Shown: piece after piece, positions 38,715 through 48,009 of the stretch
Layout: every line of letters starts with the position of its first letter
Numbering within the stretch: the stretch's first letter is position 1
Assembly (NCBI GenBank): GCA_963747595.1
Contig: CAVVFO010000002.1
Location: 1,550,001 to 1,614,000, forward strand
Length of the DNA: 64,000 nt
Source: Oleiagrimonas sp963747595
GTDB lineage: Bacteria; Pseudomonadota; Gammaproteobacteria; Xanthomonadales; Rhodanobacteraceae
Direction of reading: 5' to 3'
The notes under the pieces: model-generated
Databases searched by the model: none
What the model saw: the letters and a program-made list of their open reading frames with translations, nothing else
What the model was told of the DNA's origin: nothing
Translations under genes and position numbers: made by a program

Positions 38715-38822
38715 TGCAGGGCGGATCACGGAACGTCAGTGACGGGTCCGCCTGCCTGGCGACCACAACCCCACTTTCTCGCAGGGAGGCGGATCCGTCG
38801 CGTTGCTCCTTGATCCACCCTT
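38712..38822. repeat. Palindromic intergenic repeat, family A (diverged)
   Basis: GCAGGGCGGATCACGGAAC at the left is mirrored by TTGCTCCTTGATCCACCCTT at the right. Inner arms GACGGGTCCGCCTGCC and GGGAGGCGGATCCGTC are shared with the other copies. Lies between pckG and the sigma factor gene. Confidence 0.65.
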
Positions 38823-38895
38823 CGAGGGCAGGGATTCATCGGAAGCAACCGGTGGGTTAAACCTTCACCCCCGCCCGCGCATCCAAGCTGGCAAG

Positions 38896-39483
38896 ATGAA
38901 CACCGCCAGCCCCGCCATCGGAACAGGCATGCCACCAGCCCTGCGCAAGGAGGCGCGGGACGCCGACGTCGCCCTCGTGCAGGCAGCGACTGCAGGCGAC
39001 ACCCGCGCCTTCGAAACGCTGTATCGCCGCCATGTGGGCCGTATCCACGGCACCGTACTGCGCCTGCTCGGACACAACCGGTCCTGGGCCGAGGACGTGG
39101 TGCAGGAGGCATTCACCCGCGCCTGGCAGAAGCTGGACGGATTTCGCGGCGAAAGCGCCTTCGGCACCTGGATGTACCGGTTGGCAGTCAATACCGCGCT
39201 GATGGCGCTGCGCGCGCAGGCGTCGGACCCGGTGCGCGAACGTGCCGAGGAAAGCCTGCCGGAGGCGACCGACGTGCCGTTCTGTCCGGCGCAACGCGAG
39301 GAGCTGATCGCCGCCATTGCCCGTCTGCCCGCACGCGCCCGTGCCGTGCTGGTGCTGCACGATATCGAGGGCTGGAAACATGCCGAGATCGGCCACGAGC
39401 TGGGCATGGCTGTGGGTACGTCCAAGGCGCAGCTGCACCGTGCGCGCGGGCTGCTGAAGAAGACTCTGGGAGATCCCTCATGA
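38896..39483 (+). CDS. ECF RNA polymerase sigma factor
   Basis: RpoE-type sigma factor of 195 residues. Region 2 shows FETLYRRHVGRIHGTVLRLL, SWAEDVVQEAFTRAWQKL and RGESAFGTWMYRLAVNTALM. Region 4 shows ARLPARARAVLVLHDIEGWK and HAEIGHELGMAVGTSKAQLH. The stop overlaps the start of the next gene (ATGA at 39480-39483), which encodes a small single-pass membrane protein and probable partner. Start placed at ATG 38896; a second ATG eleven codons later is possible. Target promoters unknown. Confidence 0.9.
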   Translation: MNTASPAIGTGMPPALRKEARDADVALVQAATAGDTRAFETLYRRHVGRIHGTVLRLLGHNRSWAEDVVQEAFTRAWQKLDGFRGESAFGTWMYRLAVNTALMALRAQASDPVRERAEESLPEATDVPFCPAQREELIAAIARLPARARAVLVLHDIEGWKHAEIGHELGMAVGTSKAQLHRARGLLKKTLGDPS

Positions 39484-39905
39484 ACGAATTCGAATGGCTG
39501 CGGCAGATGCGCGCCCTGAATACGCCAGAGCCCCCCGGGCACGACCTCTGGCCGTCGATCCACTCGCGACTGCCGGCGCGTGCGCCCCGAGCGCGGCGTG
39601 TCTGGCCGTGGGCGCTGGCCGCGAGTTTCATCCTGGCACTGCTTCTGACCGGCGGTCTCGGGTTGCAGCAACTGCAGCAGCGACATGCACGTCTCGCCGC
39701 AGTCGCCACCGCGCGGCATGCGCCGCCGAAATGGCACCCCGAGGATCCGCGTCTGAGCGGTGCGGCAGTGGAACTGTACGCTGCCCGCGAAGAGTTGCGC
39801 ATGGCACTGCAACAGGCACCGCACGATGCATCGCTGCGGCGCCTGGCGCACCGCACCCGCATGCAGGAGACACAGTTGCGTCGTCTGGACAATGAAGCCG
39901 GCTGA
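39480..39905 (+). CDS. Small membrane protein, probable anti-sigma partner
   Basis: Protein of 141 residues: a short cytoplasmic N-terminus (MNEFEWLRQMRALNTPEPPGH), a basic stretch, one transmembrane helix (VWPWALAASFILALLLTGGLGL) and a periplasmic, helical, glutamine- and arginine-rich tail. It has no zinc-binding HxxxCxxC anti-sigma signature. The ATGA overlap with the ECF sigma gene and the single-pass topology are the reasons for the anti-sigma proposal. Not recognised as a named family. Confidence 0.6.
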   Translation: MNEFEWLRQMRALNTPEPPGHDLWPSIHSRLPARAPRARRVWPWALAASFILALLLTGGLGLQQLQQRHARLAAVATARHAPPKWHPEDPRLSGAAVELYAAREELRMALQQAPHDASLRRLAHRTRMQETQLRRLDNEAG

Positions 39906-39953
39906 ATGGCTCGTGCGCAGGCCCTCCATCCACCTTTACCCCGGAACACCATC

Positions 39954-40874
39954 ATGAACAAGCTTTCCTTACTGCCCCTGACCTTGGCCCTCGCCTTGTC
40001 CACCACCACTGCACTGGCAGATACACCGATCCAGCAGAGCCGACATGCAGCTGCGGACGCCACCGTCAGCATCACCAATATCTCCGGTCGCATTTCAGTC
40101 AGCGGCTGGAAACGTGACCAGGTGGGCATCACCGGTTCGCTGGGCGAAGGATCCGGTGGACTCGCCATCAGCGGCGACAGCCACCATCTGGTCATCAAGG
40201 TCAAGGGGCCCGGCAAAACATCCGGCTGGTTCAACTGGGGCAGCGACAGCAACATGGGCCCCAGCACGCTCGACGTGAAAGTGCCGCTTGGCGCATCGCT
40301 GGATGTCCATGCCGTCAGCGCCGCGGTGAAGGTGGCGGGACTCGATGGCGGCACGATCAATATCAAGGGCATCAGCGGCGGCATCGATGTCGACGCGCAC
40401 GTGACCGCAGCCCAGGTGCAGAACGTCAGCGGCCACATTGTCCTGCATGGTCATTACGGCAAGGCGGACCTGCAGACGGTCAGCGGCGACATTGATGCAC
40501 GCGAGCTGGGCGCATCGGTGCAGGTGCAGACAGTCTCCGGACACAGCAGGATCGTCGGTGGGCCGTTCGCGGCGCTCGATGCCAGCAGCGTGTCCGGCAA
40601 CATCGACATCACGGGTGACGTCACAGCCGCCGGCCATCTCGACATCGATTCGATGAGCGGAGACGTGCGTCTGCAACTGCCGGCGACAGTGTCGGCCGCC
40701 CTGCACGGCTCCACGTTCAGTGGTGATATCCGCAGCGATTTCGGCCACGTACAGGAAAAGCAGCGCGGTCCGGGTGCCAGCCTCGATGCCACCGCCGGAT
40801 CCGGCAAGGCCAGGATCAAGGCACACACGTTCAGCGGCAATCTGCGCATCGAACGCGAGGCAGGCGGTCATTGA
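39954..40874 (+). CDS. Secreted DUF4097-type beta-repeat protein
   Basis: Exported protein of 306 residues. A signal peptide (LSLLPLTLALALSTTTALA) precedes a chain of short beta repeats. The repeated motif is xVSGxI/xxSGD: ISGRISVSGW, VSGHIVLHG, VSGDIDAREL, VSGHSRIVG, VSGNIDITG and MSGDVRLQL. This regular ladder is the DUF4097 'adhesin-like' beta-solenoid, found in the periplasm or on membranes and often encoded with ECF sigma / anti-sigma pairs. It is the third gene of that operon and may be its sensor or output. Function unknown. Confidence 0.8.
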   Translation: MNKLSLLPLTLALALSTTTALADTPIQQSRHAAADATVSITNISGRISVSGWKRDQVGITGSLGEGSGGLAISGDSHHLVIKVKGPGKTSGWFNWGSDSNMGPSTLDVKVPLGASLDVHAVSAAVKVAGLDGGTINIKGISGGIDVDAHVTAAQVQNVSGHIVLHGHYGKADLQTVSGDIDARELGASVQVQTVSGHSRIVGGPFAALDASSVSGNIDITGDVTAAGHLDIDSMSGDVRLQLPATVSAALHGSTFSGDIRSDFGHVQEKQRGPGASLDATAGSGKARIKAHTFSGNLRIEREAGGH

Positions 40875-41016
40875 ATGACTGCGGGAGCGGGAGTGTGGTG
40901 CGCAACGATCATCGGCGTGAGCGAATCGGCCCAACAGGCACGCCGGGGCTGCAAGGGAAACAGTGCCTTGAATCCGACCGGACGATCACCCGCCGACGCG
41001 GCATCCGCAGATCCTG

Positions 41017-42030
41017 TCAGAGATCCTGGTGATACTGCACGTACGGGATCCGGGACTGGTCAGGCTGATTTCCCTGTGTCTTGTCCTGGAGCTGCTGACC
41101 GGACGACCACAGGTTCTGGGCGCCAAAACTCAGCCGCCCCTGCCATGGCAGCCGGACGGTGATGCCCAGGTCGATGCTGGTCCAGTGATGATCCACACCC
41201 AGCAGGTTGCCCGACGCGGAGTTCATTTCCGGCTGCATGCGCCGGCCGATGATATTGCCGCTGATGGGGCCGCTGTCGACTCCGAAACTCAGCGATTTCT
41301 GATTCAGCGCACCGACGCCCAGCGGGTTGCCGGGCAGCAGTCGAATGCGCCCGACGCTGGCCCCCATGTCCAGACCGCTGTCATGCCCCAGCGACAACCG
41401 CCCCTCGGCACCGACATGCGAGCTGTCGCCGAACGCCGTGTAAGGCACGCCCTGTGCAGATTGCAACGCCGCATTCGGCACCACGCGCGGCAGGACAGGC
41501 GACGCCGGAGCGCGCGATTGGGTATGACCGACATTGAGACCCACGCTGTAATGGTCGCCGTGGAACGTGGCGCCCAGCTCGCCGTTGACCAGGCCCATCC
41601 GCGATACCAGCTGCCCGTCCACGCAACCCATGCCAGCCGACGGAACGCAGCCGCCCGCCTGCGCCTGCCCACTTGCGGGGGTCAGCCAGGAGCGTTGCGA
41701 CACGGAGACATGTGCCTGCAAGCGGGGGGCAATGTCATACCGCAGCGATTGCGAAAACAATGCGCTTGCATCGACCACGTTGAAGTCCGGAACGTCCGCA
41801 TGGGCCGCAGAGGCATGGCCTGTATCCGCAGGTCCGGACGTGGACACCAATGCCAGCATGCGACCGTCGGCTGCACGCCATAGCGGCATGACCACGCCCG
41901 TGTCCGGTCCGCTGACATGCGGCACGTCATAAAGCGTGCGCGGTGGCGCGGACACCGGTCCAGGCAAAATCTGGCCCGCCGCCACGAACGGCAGCAGCAA
42001 CAGACCCAGACCGGCAAGAAAACGCTTCAT
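41017..42030 (-). CDS. Outer-membrane beta-barrel-like protein, unknown
   Basis: Exported protein of 337 residues. The signal peptide is FLAGLGLLLLPFVAAG. The rest is rich in alternating polar/hydrophobic strands with glycine and serine (YDIAPRLQAHVSVSQ, GELGATFHGDHYSVGLNVGH, SLSFGVDSGPISGNIIG, IDLGITVRLPWQGRLSFGAQNLW), the pattern of a small outer-membrane barrel. It contains a pair of cysteines (GGCVPSAGMGC) that could form a disulfide in a loop. No named family recognised; probably restricted to xanthomonad relatives. It ends head-on to the DUF4097 gene. Confidence 0.62.
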   Translation of the reverse strand: MKRFLAGLGLLLLPFVAAGQILPGPVSAPPRTLYDVPHVSGPDTGVVMPLWRAADGRMLALVSTSGPADTGHASAAHADVPDFNVVDASALFSQSLRYDIAPRLQAHVSVSQRSWLTPASGQAQAGGCVPSAGMGCVDGQLVSRMGLVNGELGATFHGDHYSVGLNVGHTQSRAPASPVLPRVVPNAALQSAQGVPYTAFGDSSHVGAEGRLSLGHDSGLDMGASVGRIRLLPGNPLGVGALNQKSLSFGVDSGPISGNIIGRRMQPEMNSASGNLLGVDHHWTSIDLGITVRLPWQGRLSFGAQNLWSSGQQLQDKTQGNQPDQSRIPYVQYHQDL

Positions 42031-42295
42031 ATATCTTCTGTGATTTCAGTAGTTTGCAAACGACCAACCACACATTCCTGCCAGCCCGGTGGCGGCAGGG
42101 AAGCGGGTACTCGGAGTATACGCCACTTCACCTTTTCCTAACAGTCATGCCGGAAGTGCAAAAGTGTGCTCCGGTTCACGTCTACACCATGTGAGCGCAG
42201 GCGATTGCCTGCGCCACGGGGCCCGGTGCGTCAGTGGCGACACTGCAGGCGGCGCGTTATACACTGGCAGATACTGCTTCCGTCTGTCATCCGTG

Positions 42296-45226
42296 ATGCC
42301 GCCCTCATCGACTCTTTCAGCGGCGACGCCGTCAGCGTCGCCTGCCACCCGGAACTCCGCCTTGAGCGATGCCATTGAGGGGCTGTTCAAGGCCTCCGAT
42401 ATCGGCATGATCGCAGCAACTTTCAACTCTTATATTGCATGTCTGGCCCCGGGCGGCGCAGTGCGATGGCATGCAACCGGCACCACCCCCGAAACGACCG
42501 ACGACCCGCACCTGATCGATCTGGCGCGCGATCCGCAACGCGCGCAGTGGCTGCGGGCCCACCTGCCCTCCGATGCCGATACGCCCGACCTCCGCGAGGA
42601 CCTGGAGTGGCTGGGGCGACAGGCCGGGGTGCGGCTGCGCCAGCTCGATGAAACCGTGCATCTCTACGATGCCGTCTCTCGCCTGGCCCAGGCCGAACGG
42701 CTGCAGCGCGCCTTGTACGATATCGCCGACCAGGCCATGACCGATCGCGACATGGATGATGTCATGCGTTCCCTGCACGGCATCGTCGGCAGCCTGATGT
42801 ATGCGGAAAATTTCTACATCGTGCTCTACGACGCACGAGAAGATGCCATTCGCTTCACCTATGCGGCCGATTCCAGCGACATGGACATGCCGCACAAAGC
42901 CCAGATGATACCGATGGCGGAGCTGCGCCACAGCCTGACCTGGCACCTCATCCGCGGCGGCCGGTCGTTGATGGGGGCGATCGAGGAACTGACCGCGCAG
43001 ATCGATGGCCCGGTGGCGCCCCACGGTCCTGCCTGCGTCGACTGGCTGGGCGTACCGCTGCTGCGTGGCGGTGACGTCACCGGCGCCCTGGTCGTGCAGA
43101 GCTATCGCGAAGACAGTCATTACACCGAACAGGACCGCGAACTGCTGACCTACGTGGCCCAGCACGTGCAAACGGCGCTGGAACGGCGGCATGCCCACGC
43201 CGAGCTGGAACGTCGCGTGGCCGAGCGCACCGAAGAGCTGCGTGAAGCCAATCGCGTCCTGCAGCAGCAGGTGCTGGAACGCCAGCGCGGCGAAAAGTTG
43301 CAGGCGGCCCTGTTCCGCATTGCCGAAATGGCCAACACCGCCGACAGTATCGACGACTTCTACGCCGCCCTGCATGGCGTCATCGGCGGGCTGCTGTATG
43401 CGCGCAATTTCTATATCGCCTTGCTGCACGAGGACCAGACACGCCTCACCTTTCCGTACTCCGTCGACGAGCGCGACGTGCGCCGTGAAGCCCGTGACCT
43501 GGGCCACGGGCTGACCGAATACGTGTTGCGCAATGGCCGCCCGCTGCTGGCCAATTTCGAGGATCTGGAAACCATGCGGGGCCAGGGCGAACTGGTGCAG
43601 AGCGGCTCCGAATCCGACTGCTGGCTGGGTGTGCCGCTGATCTGCGATGAACGTGTCGAAGGCGTGCTGGCGGTGCAAAGCTATACCCGTGAGCAACGCT
43701 ACACCCAGCGTGACCAGGAACTGCTGACCTTCGTCAGCTACCACGTCGCCAATGCGCTGCAGCGCAAACGCGGCGCCGACGCCCTCAAGCAGGGCAATGT
43801 CAACCTGGAGCGTCGCGTCACCGAGCGCACCCGGGCCCTGGCACTGGCCAACCGCGACCTGCGCGAGCAGATCGCGGAACGCGAACGGGTCGAACGCCGG
43901 CTGAAATACGAGACCCTGCACGACACCCTCACCGGTCTGCCGAACCGCGCACTTCTGCTGCAGCGGCTGGATCAGGCCTTGCAGCGCTACCACTCCGACC
44001 CGGACCAGCTGTTCGCGGTGTTGTTCATCGACCTGGACCGCTTCAAGGTCATCAACGATTCGGTCGGCCATCTGATCGGCGACGACCTGCTGTTCCAGGT
44101 CGGCGGTCGCATCCGCGCATGCCTGAAGACACGCGACCTGGTCTCGCGCCTGGGCGGCGACGAGTTCGCGGTGCTGGTCGAGGGCATCGAGGACCTGGAT
44201 TTCGTCAAGGCCATTGCCGACCGCATCATCGAGGAACTGCATGCCCCGTTCCGCATCGGCGCCAAGGAGCTGTTCACCTCCGCCTCCATCGGCATCACGC
44301 TGGCATCGAATCATTACCATCGCGCCGAAGAGTTGCTGCGCGACGCCGATTCGGCCATGTACAGCGCCAAGGCGGGCGGACGCCACCGCGCCGAGTTGTT
44401 CGATGACCGGCTGCGCCGCAGCGCGGTGTCGCAGCTGGAAATGGAGGGCGACCTGCGCCGCGCGCTCACCCGTGACGAGTTCGAACCGTATTATCAGCCC
44501 ATCGTGCGCCTGTCCGACGGACGCATCTGCGGATACGAGGCACTGATGCGCTGGCAACACCCGGAGCGCGGCCTGCTGCTGCCGGGCGACTTTCTCACCA
44601 TTGCCGAGGACAGCGGCTGCGACGAGTCCATCGACTGGAAGATCTTCGACAAGGTCTTCGCCGACATGCCGGCACTGACCGGCACCGACGGATTCATCAG
44701 CATCAACCTCTCGGGACAGCATTTTCGCTCACCGGACATCGGCGATCGCCTGCTGGAATTGCTGGGCCGGCATCGGGGCTCGCCGCACAACCTGCGCGTG
44801 GAAGTCACCGAACGCACACTTCTGGAGAATCCGGAACAGGTCAAATGCAGCCTCAACGGCCTGCGCCACCGGGGCATCACCATTGCCCTGGACGATTTCG
44901 GCACCGGTTATTCATCGCTGAGCTATATGCACCAGTATCCGATCGAAGTGCTGAAGATCGACCGCTCCTTCGTCATCCGGCTCGATGGCCATGGCGCCGA
45001 CCAGGACCAGGGCAACACCGAGGCAGACGACCAGGGCGAAGCGATCGTGCGTGCCATCCAGGCTCTTGCCGACTCGCTAAACATGCAGGTGATTGCCGAA
45101 GGCATCGAGACCGAGGAGCAGCGCCACGCGTTGCGCCGCATCGGCTGCCGCTTCGGCCAGGGATTCCTGTTCCATCATGCGCAACCGGCCAGCCACTGGC
45201 TGAAGGATTCGACCGCGCAAGGCTGA
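42296..45226 (+). CDS. Tandem-GAF diguanylate cyclase / phosphodiesterase
   Basis: Cytosolic c-di-GMP protein of about 976 residues. Two GAF domains (roughly 127-300 and 335-495) look like an internal duplication, sharing FYIVLYD/FYIALLH and SDCWLGVPL/CVDWLGVPL blocks. Each is followed by a coiled linker (ERRVAERTEELREANRVLQQ and ERRVTERTRALALANRDLRE). GGDEF follows with an intact GGDEF at 620-624; the inhibitory-site position reads KTRD rather than RxxD. The EAL domain has YEALMRW (748-750 EAL), the DDFGTGYSSLSY loop and AEGIETEEQ. No transmembrane helix. ATG 42296 is preferred; the frame is open from 42089. Net activity cannot be told from sequence. Confidence 0.88.
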   Translation: MPPSSTLSAATPSASPATRNSALSDAIEGLFKASDIGMIAATFNSYIACLAPGGAVRWHATGTTPETTDDPHLIDLARDPQRAQWLRAHLPSDADTPDLREDLEWLGRQAGVRLRQLDETVHLYDAVSRLAQAERLQRALYDIADQAMTDRDMDDVMRSLHGIVGSLMYAENFYIVLYDAREDAIRFTYAADSSDMDMPHKAQMIPMAELRHSLTWHLIRGGRSLMGAIEELTAQIDGPVAPHGPACVDWLGVPLLRGGDVTGALVVQSYREDSHYTEQDRELLTYVAQHVQTALERRHAHAELERRVAERTEELREANRVLQQQVLERQRGEKLQAALFRIAEMANTADSIDDFYAALHGVIGGLLYARNFYIALLHEDQTRLTFPYSVDERDVRREARDLGHGLTEYVLRNGRPLLANFEDLETMRGQGELVQSGSESDCWLGVPLICDERVEGVLAVQSYTREQRYTQRDQELLTFVSYHVANALQRKRGADALKQGNVNLERRVTERTRALALANRDLREQIAERERVERRLKYETLHDTLTGLPNRALLLQRLDQALQRYHSDPDQLFAVLFIDLDRFKVINDSVGHLIGDDLLFQVGGRIRACLKTRDLVSRLGGDEFAVLVEGIEDLDFVKAIADRIIEELHAPFRIGAKELFTSASIGITLASNHYHRAEELLRDADSAMYSAKAGGRHRAELFDDRLRRSAVSQLEMEGDLRRALTRDEFEPYYQPIVRLSDGRICGYEALMRWQHPERGLLLPGDFLTIAEDSGCDESIDWKIFDKVFADMPALTGTDGFISINLSGQHFRSPDIGDRLLELLGRHRGSPHNLRVEVTERTLLENPEQVKCSLNGLRHRGITIALDDFGTGYSSLSYMHQYPIEVLKIDRSFVIRLDGHGADQDQGNTEADDQGEAIVRAIQALADSLNMQVIAEGIETEEQRHALRRIGCRFGQGFLFHHAQPASHWLKDSTAQG

Positions 45227-45251
45227 CTGACGGTCGGAGACCGACGCGCCC

Positions 45252-46160
45252 TCAGTGCGTGCCGGACGGCTCCGGTACCGCGTGTGCATCGTGCACGGCG
45301 CGCATCGCATCCACCCGGTCGAAGCAGTATGTTTCGGCGCAGAACTCGCACGTCACCTCGACCACATCATCGTTGGCATCCAGTGCGGCCTGTACTTCAT
45401 CCTCGCCCAGGGAATGCAGCATCTGCGTCACGCGCGCGCGCGAGCAGCTGCAGCCGAATTGCAGCGGCTGCGGATCGAACAGGCGCACCGATTCCTCGTG
45501 GTACAAGCGATACAGGAGCGCCTCCGGGCTCAGCGTCATCAATTCACTGCGCTGCAGCGTGGCCGTCAGATGTCCGACCCGCGACCAGGATTCGTCATCG
45601 ACCTCCGCATCGTTGCCGTGTGCACCCGGCAACCGCTGCAGCATCAAGCCAACGGCCTGCTCGCCATCGGCCGCCAGCATGATCCGTGTCGGCAGCTGCT
45701 CGGATTGCCGGAAGTATCCTTCCAGCGCCGTGGCCAGATCCGGCGCCGCCAGTTCCACCAGGCCCTGATACCGGTTGCCGCGCACCGCCGAGCCGATGGT
45801 GATGGCCAGCACTGCCTGCGGCAGTGCATCCAGCGCCACCGGGGCCTCCGCCGCCGGCACGTCCTCGCGCCAGCGTGCCAGGCCGCGCAAGCGGCCGTTG
45901 TCGGTGGCCTCGGCAAACAGCAGGCGCAATGCACCGGCACTCTTGAGCTCCAGGGACAGGGCGCCATCGAACTTGATGTGCCCGGTCAGCATGGCGCTGG
46001 CGACCAGACTCTGGCCAAGCAAAGCGGCCAGGTGCGGTGGATAGTCCCGGCGCGCGGCCACGTCGCGCCAGCTGGATTCCAGGCGAACCCACACGCCACG
46101 CACGCCCGCGCGTTCGAGCAGGAAGCGATGCAGTCGATCATCGTTGTCAGACACGGCCAT
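45252..46160 (-). CDS. hslO: Redox-regulated chaperone Hsp33
   Basis: Cytosolic holdase chaperone of 302 residues, switched on by oxidation. The C-terminal zinc centre has Cys237 and Cys239 (FGCSCSRARV) and Cys271 and Cys274 (VTCEFCAETYCF), the CxC...CxxC redox switch. The N-terminal domain shows LLGQSLVASAMLTGHIKFDG and the family-typical LRGLARW. ATG 46158-46160 (MAVSDNDDRLHRF) is chosen over a codon eight residues upstream. Divergent from mtgA. Confidence 0.95.
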   Translation of the reverse strand: MAVSDNDDRLHRFLLERAGVRGVWVRLESSWRDVAARRDYPPHLAALLGQSLVASAMLTGHIKFDGALSLELKSAGALRLLFAEATDNGRLRGLARWREDVPAAEAPVALDALPQAVLAITIGSAVRGNRYQGLVELAAPDLATALEGYFRQSEQLPTRIMLAADGEQAVGLMLQRLPGAHGNDAEVDDESWSRVGHLTATLQRSELMTLSPEALLYRLYHEESVRLFDPQPLQFGCSCSRARVTQMLHSLGEDEVQAALDANDDVVEVTCEFCAETYCFDRVDAMRAVHDAHAVPEPSGTH

Positions 46161-46246
46161 TTTTTCCAAATTGCAAAGCAGCAACAGATGGGGCCGGGAC
46201 CACCTGCAGGCAATACGTCCCCGATCTTTCTTGCTACTTTATCGCG

Positions 46247-46987
46247 ATGAGCAAGACATCGCGCCCCCGCAAACACCGCCTGTTGCGCTGGCTGATCCGG
46301 CTGATCGTGCTGTGGCTGGCATTGACCTGGCTGCCGGTGCTGATCATGCGGTTCGTGCCGCCCCGAACCAGCGCGTTCATGCTCGAGCACCGCATCGCCG
46401 CATGGGCCCACCATCGCTCGGCGACGATCCACTACCACTGGATCGACTGGAAACACATGAACAAGCAGGTGCCGCTGGCCATGGTGGCTTCGGAGAACCA
46501 GCTGTTTCCCTTCGACCACGGATTCAACTTCCAGGCCATTCATCAGGCCATCGACACCGCCGAGGCGGGCGGGCGGCTGCGGGGCGCCAGCACCATCACC
46601 CAGCAGACGGCCAAGAACCTGTTCCTGTGGGGCGGGCGCAATTTCGTGCGCAAGGGGTTGGAGGCGTATTTCACGGTGCTGCTGGACGTGACCTGGCCCA
46701 AGCACCGCATTCTCGAGGTGTATGCCAACATCGCCCAGCTGGGTCCGGACACTTATGGCGTGGGCGCGGCCGCACGGCAGTTGTTCCACAAGCCGCAGGC
46801 CAGCCTGGACAAGCGCGAGGCGGCGCAGATGGCCGCGGTGCTGCCTGACCCCCGGCGCATGCACGCGGCGCGTCCGTCGGCCTACGTGACAAAACGTGCC
46901 CGCTGGATCGAGCGGCAGATGCGCCAACTCGGCGGCACCGCGTACATCACCAGCAACCATCCCACGCGCCCGCGGCAGGCGCAGTGA
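46247..46987 (+). CDS. mtgA: Monofunctional peptidoglycan glycosyltransferase
   Basis: Inner-membrane GT51 transglycosylase of 246 residues that polymerises lipid II. An N-terminal signal anchor (LIRLIVLWLALTWLPVLIM) is followed by the catalytic Glu83 in MVASENQLFPFDHGFN, then GGRLRGASTITQQTAKNLF, RKGLEAYFTVLLD and ILEVYANIAQLG with the second conserved Glu. The family motif is usually ASEDxxF; here Asn replaces the Asp after the catalytic Glu, as in other monofunctional enzymes. ATG 46247 is well placed. The frame is open from 46037 through the hslO promoter region. Confidence 0.94.
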   Translation: MSKTSRPRKHRLLRWLIRLIVLWLALTWLPVLIMRFVPPRTSAFMLEHRIAAWAHHRSATIHYHWIDWKHMNKQVPLAMVASENQLFPFDHGFNFQAIHQAIDTAEAGGRLRGASTITQQTAKNLFLWGGRNFVRKGLEAYFTVLLDVTWPKHRILEVYANIAQLGPDTYGVGAAARQLFHKPQASLDKREAAQMAAVLPDPRRMHAARPSAYVTKRARWIERQMRQLGGTAYITSNHPTRPRQAQ

Positions 46988-47039
46988 TCGCAAGCCACAA
47001 CCGGGTTAGCATGACCCCCATGCTCAGGGGAGTTTTCGC

Positions 47040-47978
47040 ATGCCGCAGTTGACCGTCGTGGTGCCCGCCTACAACGAGGCTGCGGGACTGGCTTCGTTCC
47101 ATCAGCGCCTCGGCGTCGTCTTGGACACATTGCAGATGACCGCCTCGATACTCTATGTCGATGACGGCAGCAGTGACCCCACCTGGGCGGTGATCGAGCA
47201 GCTGGCCGCGCAGGACGCGCGCGTGGGCTGCCTGCGCCTGTCACGCAATTTCGGCAAGGAAGCGGCGTTGACTGCCGGGCTCGATCACACCGATGCCGAC
47301 GCGGTGGTGGTCATCGATGCCGACCTGCAGGATCCGCCGGAACTGATCGGCGAGATGATCGCACAGTGGCGCGACGGCTACGATGTGGTCTACGCCACCC
47401 GGGAGCTGCGCCAGGGCGAAAGTCGCTTCAAGCGCCTCACCGCTGCAGCGTTCTATCGCGTCATGGAGCAGCTCTCCGAGACACCCATCCCCCGCGATAC
47501 CGGCGACTTCCGGCTGCTGTCACGACGCGCGGTCGAAGCCCTGCGCGAGCTGCGCGAACGCCAGCGCTTCATGAAAGGCCTGTTTGCCTGGATCGGCTAT
47601 CCGCGGCGCGCACTGCGCTATCAGCGCGATCCGCGCCACAGCGGCAAAAGCACCTGGAATTACTGGCGCCTGTGGAACCTCGCCGTGGAGGGCATCACCT
47701 CCTTCTCCACCGCGCCATTGCGCCTGGCCACCTATATCGGGCTGGGTACGTCGGCACTGGCTTTCCTGTACGGCATCTGGGTATTCATCAAGGCCATCAT
47801 CTGGGGCGACCCGGTGCGCGGTTATCCCACCCTGATGCTGGTGATCCTGTTCATCGGCGGCGTGCAGTTGCTGGCGCTGGGCGTGATCGGCGAATACCTC
47901 GGCCGCCTTTACGCGGAAGCCAAACAGCGCCCGCTGTACCTGATCGAGAGCCACCGGCCACCGCGCGCGCCCCGGTGA
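47040..47978 (+). CDS. Polyprenyl-phosphate glycosyltransferase (GT2, GtrB/ArnC-like)
   Basis: Membrane enzyme of 312 residues that loads a sugar onto a polyprenyl phosphate carrier. The GT2 domain starts LTVVVPAYNEAAGLASF, continues VDDGSSDPTW and LSRNFGKEAALTAGLDH, with the metal-binding DADLQDPPE (93-101) and RDTGDFRLLSRR. Two C-terminal transmembrane helices (about 228-255 and 265-292) anchor it. RBS GGGGAG precedes ATG 47040. Sugar specificity (glucose, mannose, formyl-Ara4N) is not inferable; no flippase partner lies nearby. Confidence 0.88.
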   Translation: MPQLTVVVPAYNEAAGLASFHQRLGVVLDTLQMTASILYVDDGSSDPTWAVIEQLAAQDARVGCLRLSRNFGKEAALTAGLDHTDADAVVVIDADLQDPPELIGEMIAQWRDGYDVVYATRELRQGESRFKRLTAAAFYRVMEQLSETPIPRDTGDFRLLSRRAVEALRELRERQRFMKGLFAWIGYPRRALRYQRDPRHSGKSTWNYWRLWNLAVEGITSFSTAPLRLATYIGLGTSALAFLYGIWVFIKAIIWGDPVRGYPTLMLVILFIGGVQLLALGVIGEYLGRLYAEAKQRPLYLIESHRPPRAPR

Positions 47979-48009
47979 GCATCCGTTCATCGCCCGTCAT
48001 GCCGGCGCT

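Noticed and set aside
42195..42214. Perfect 8-bp hairpin with GATT loop upstream of the GGDEF-EAL gene
   Set aside because: No T-run and not after a gene end in either direction; possibly regulatory, but nothing supports a specific role.
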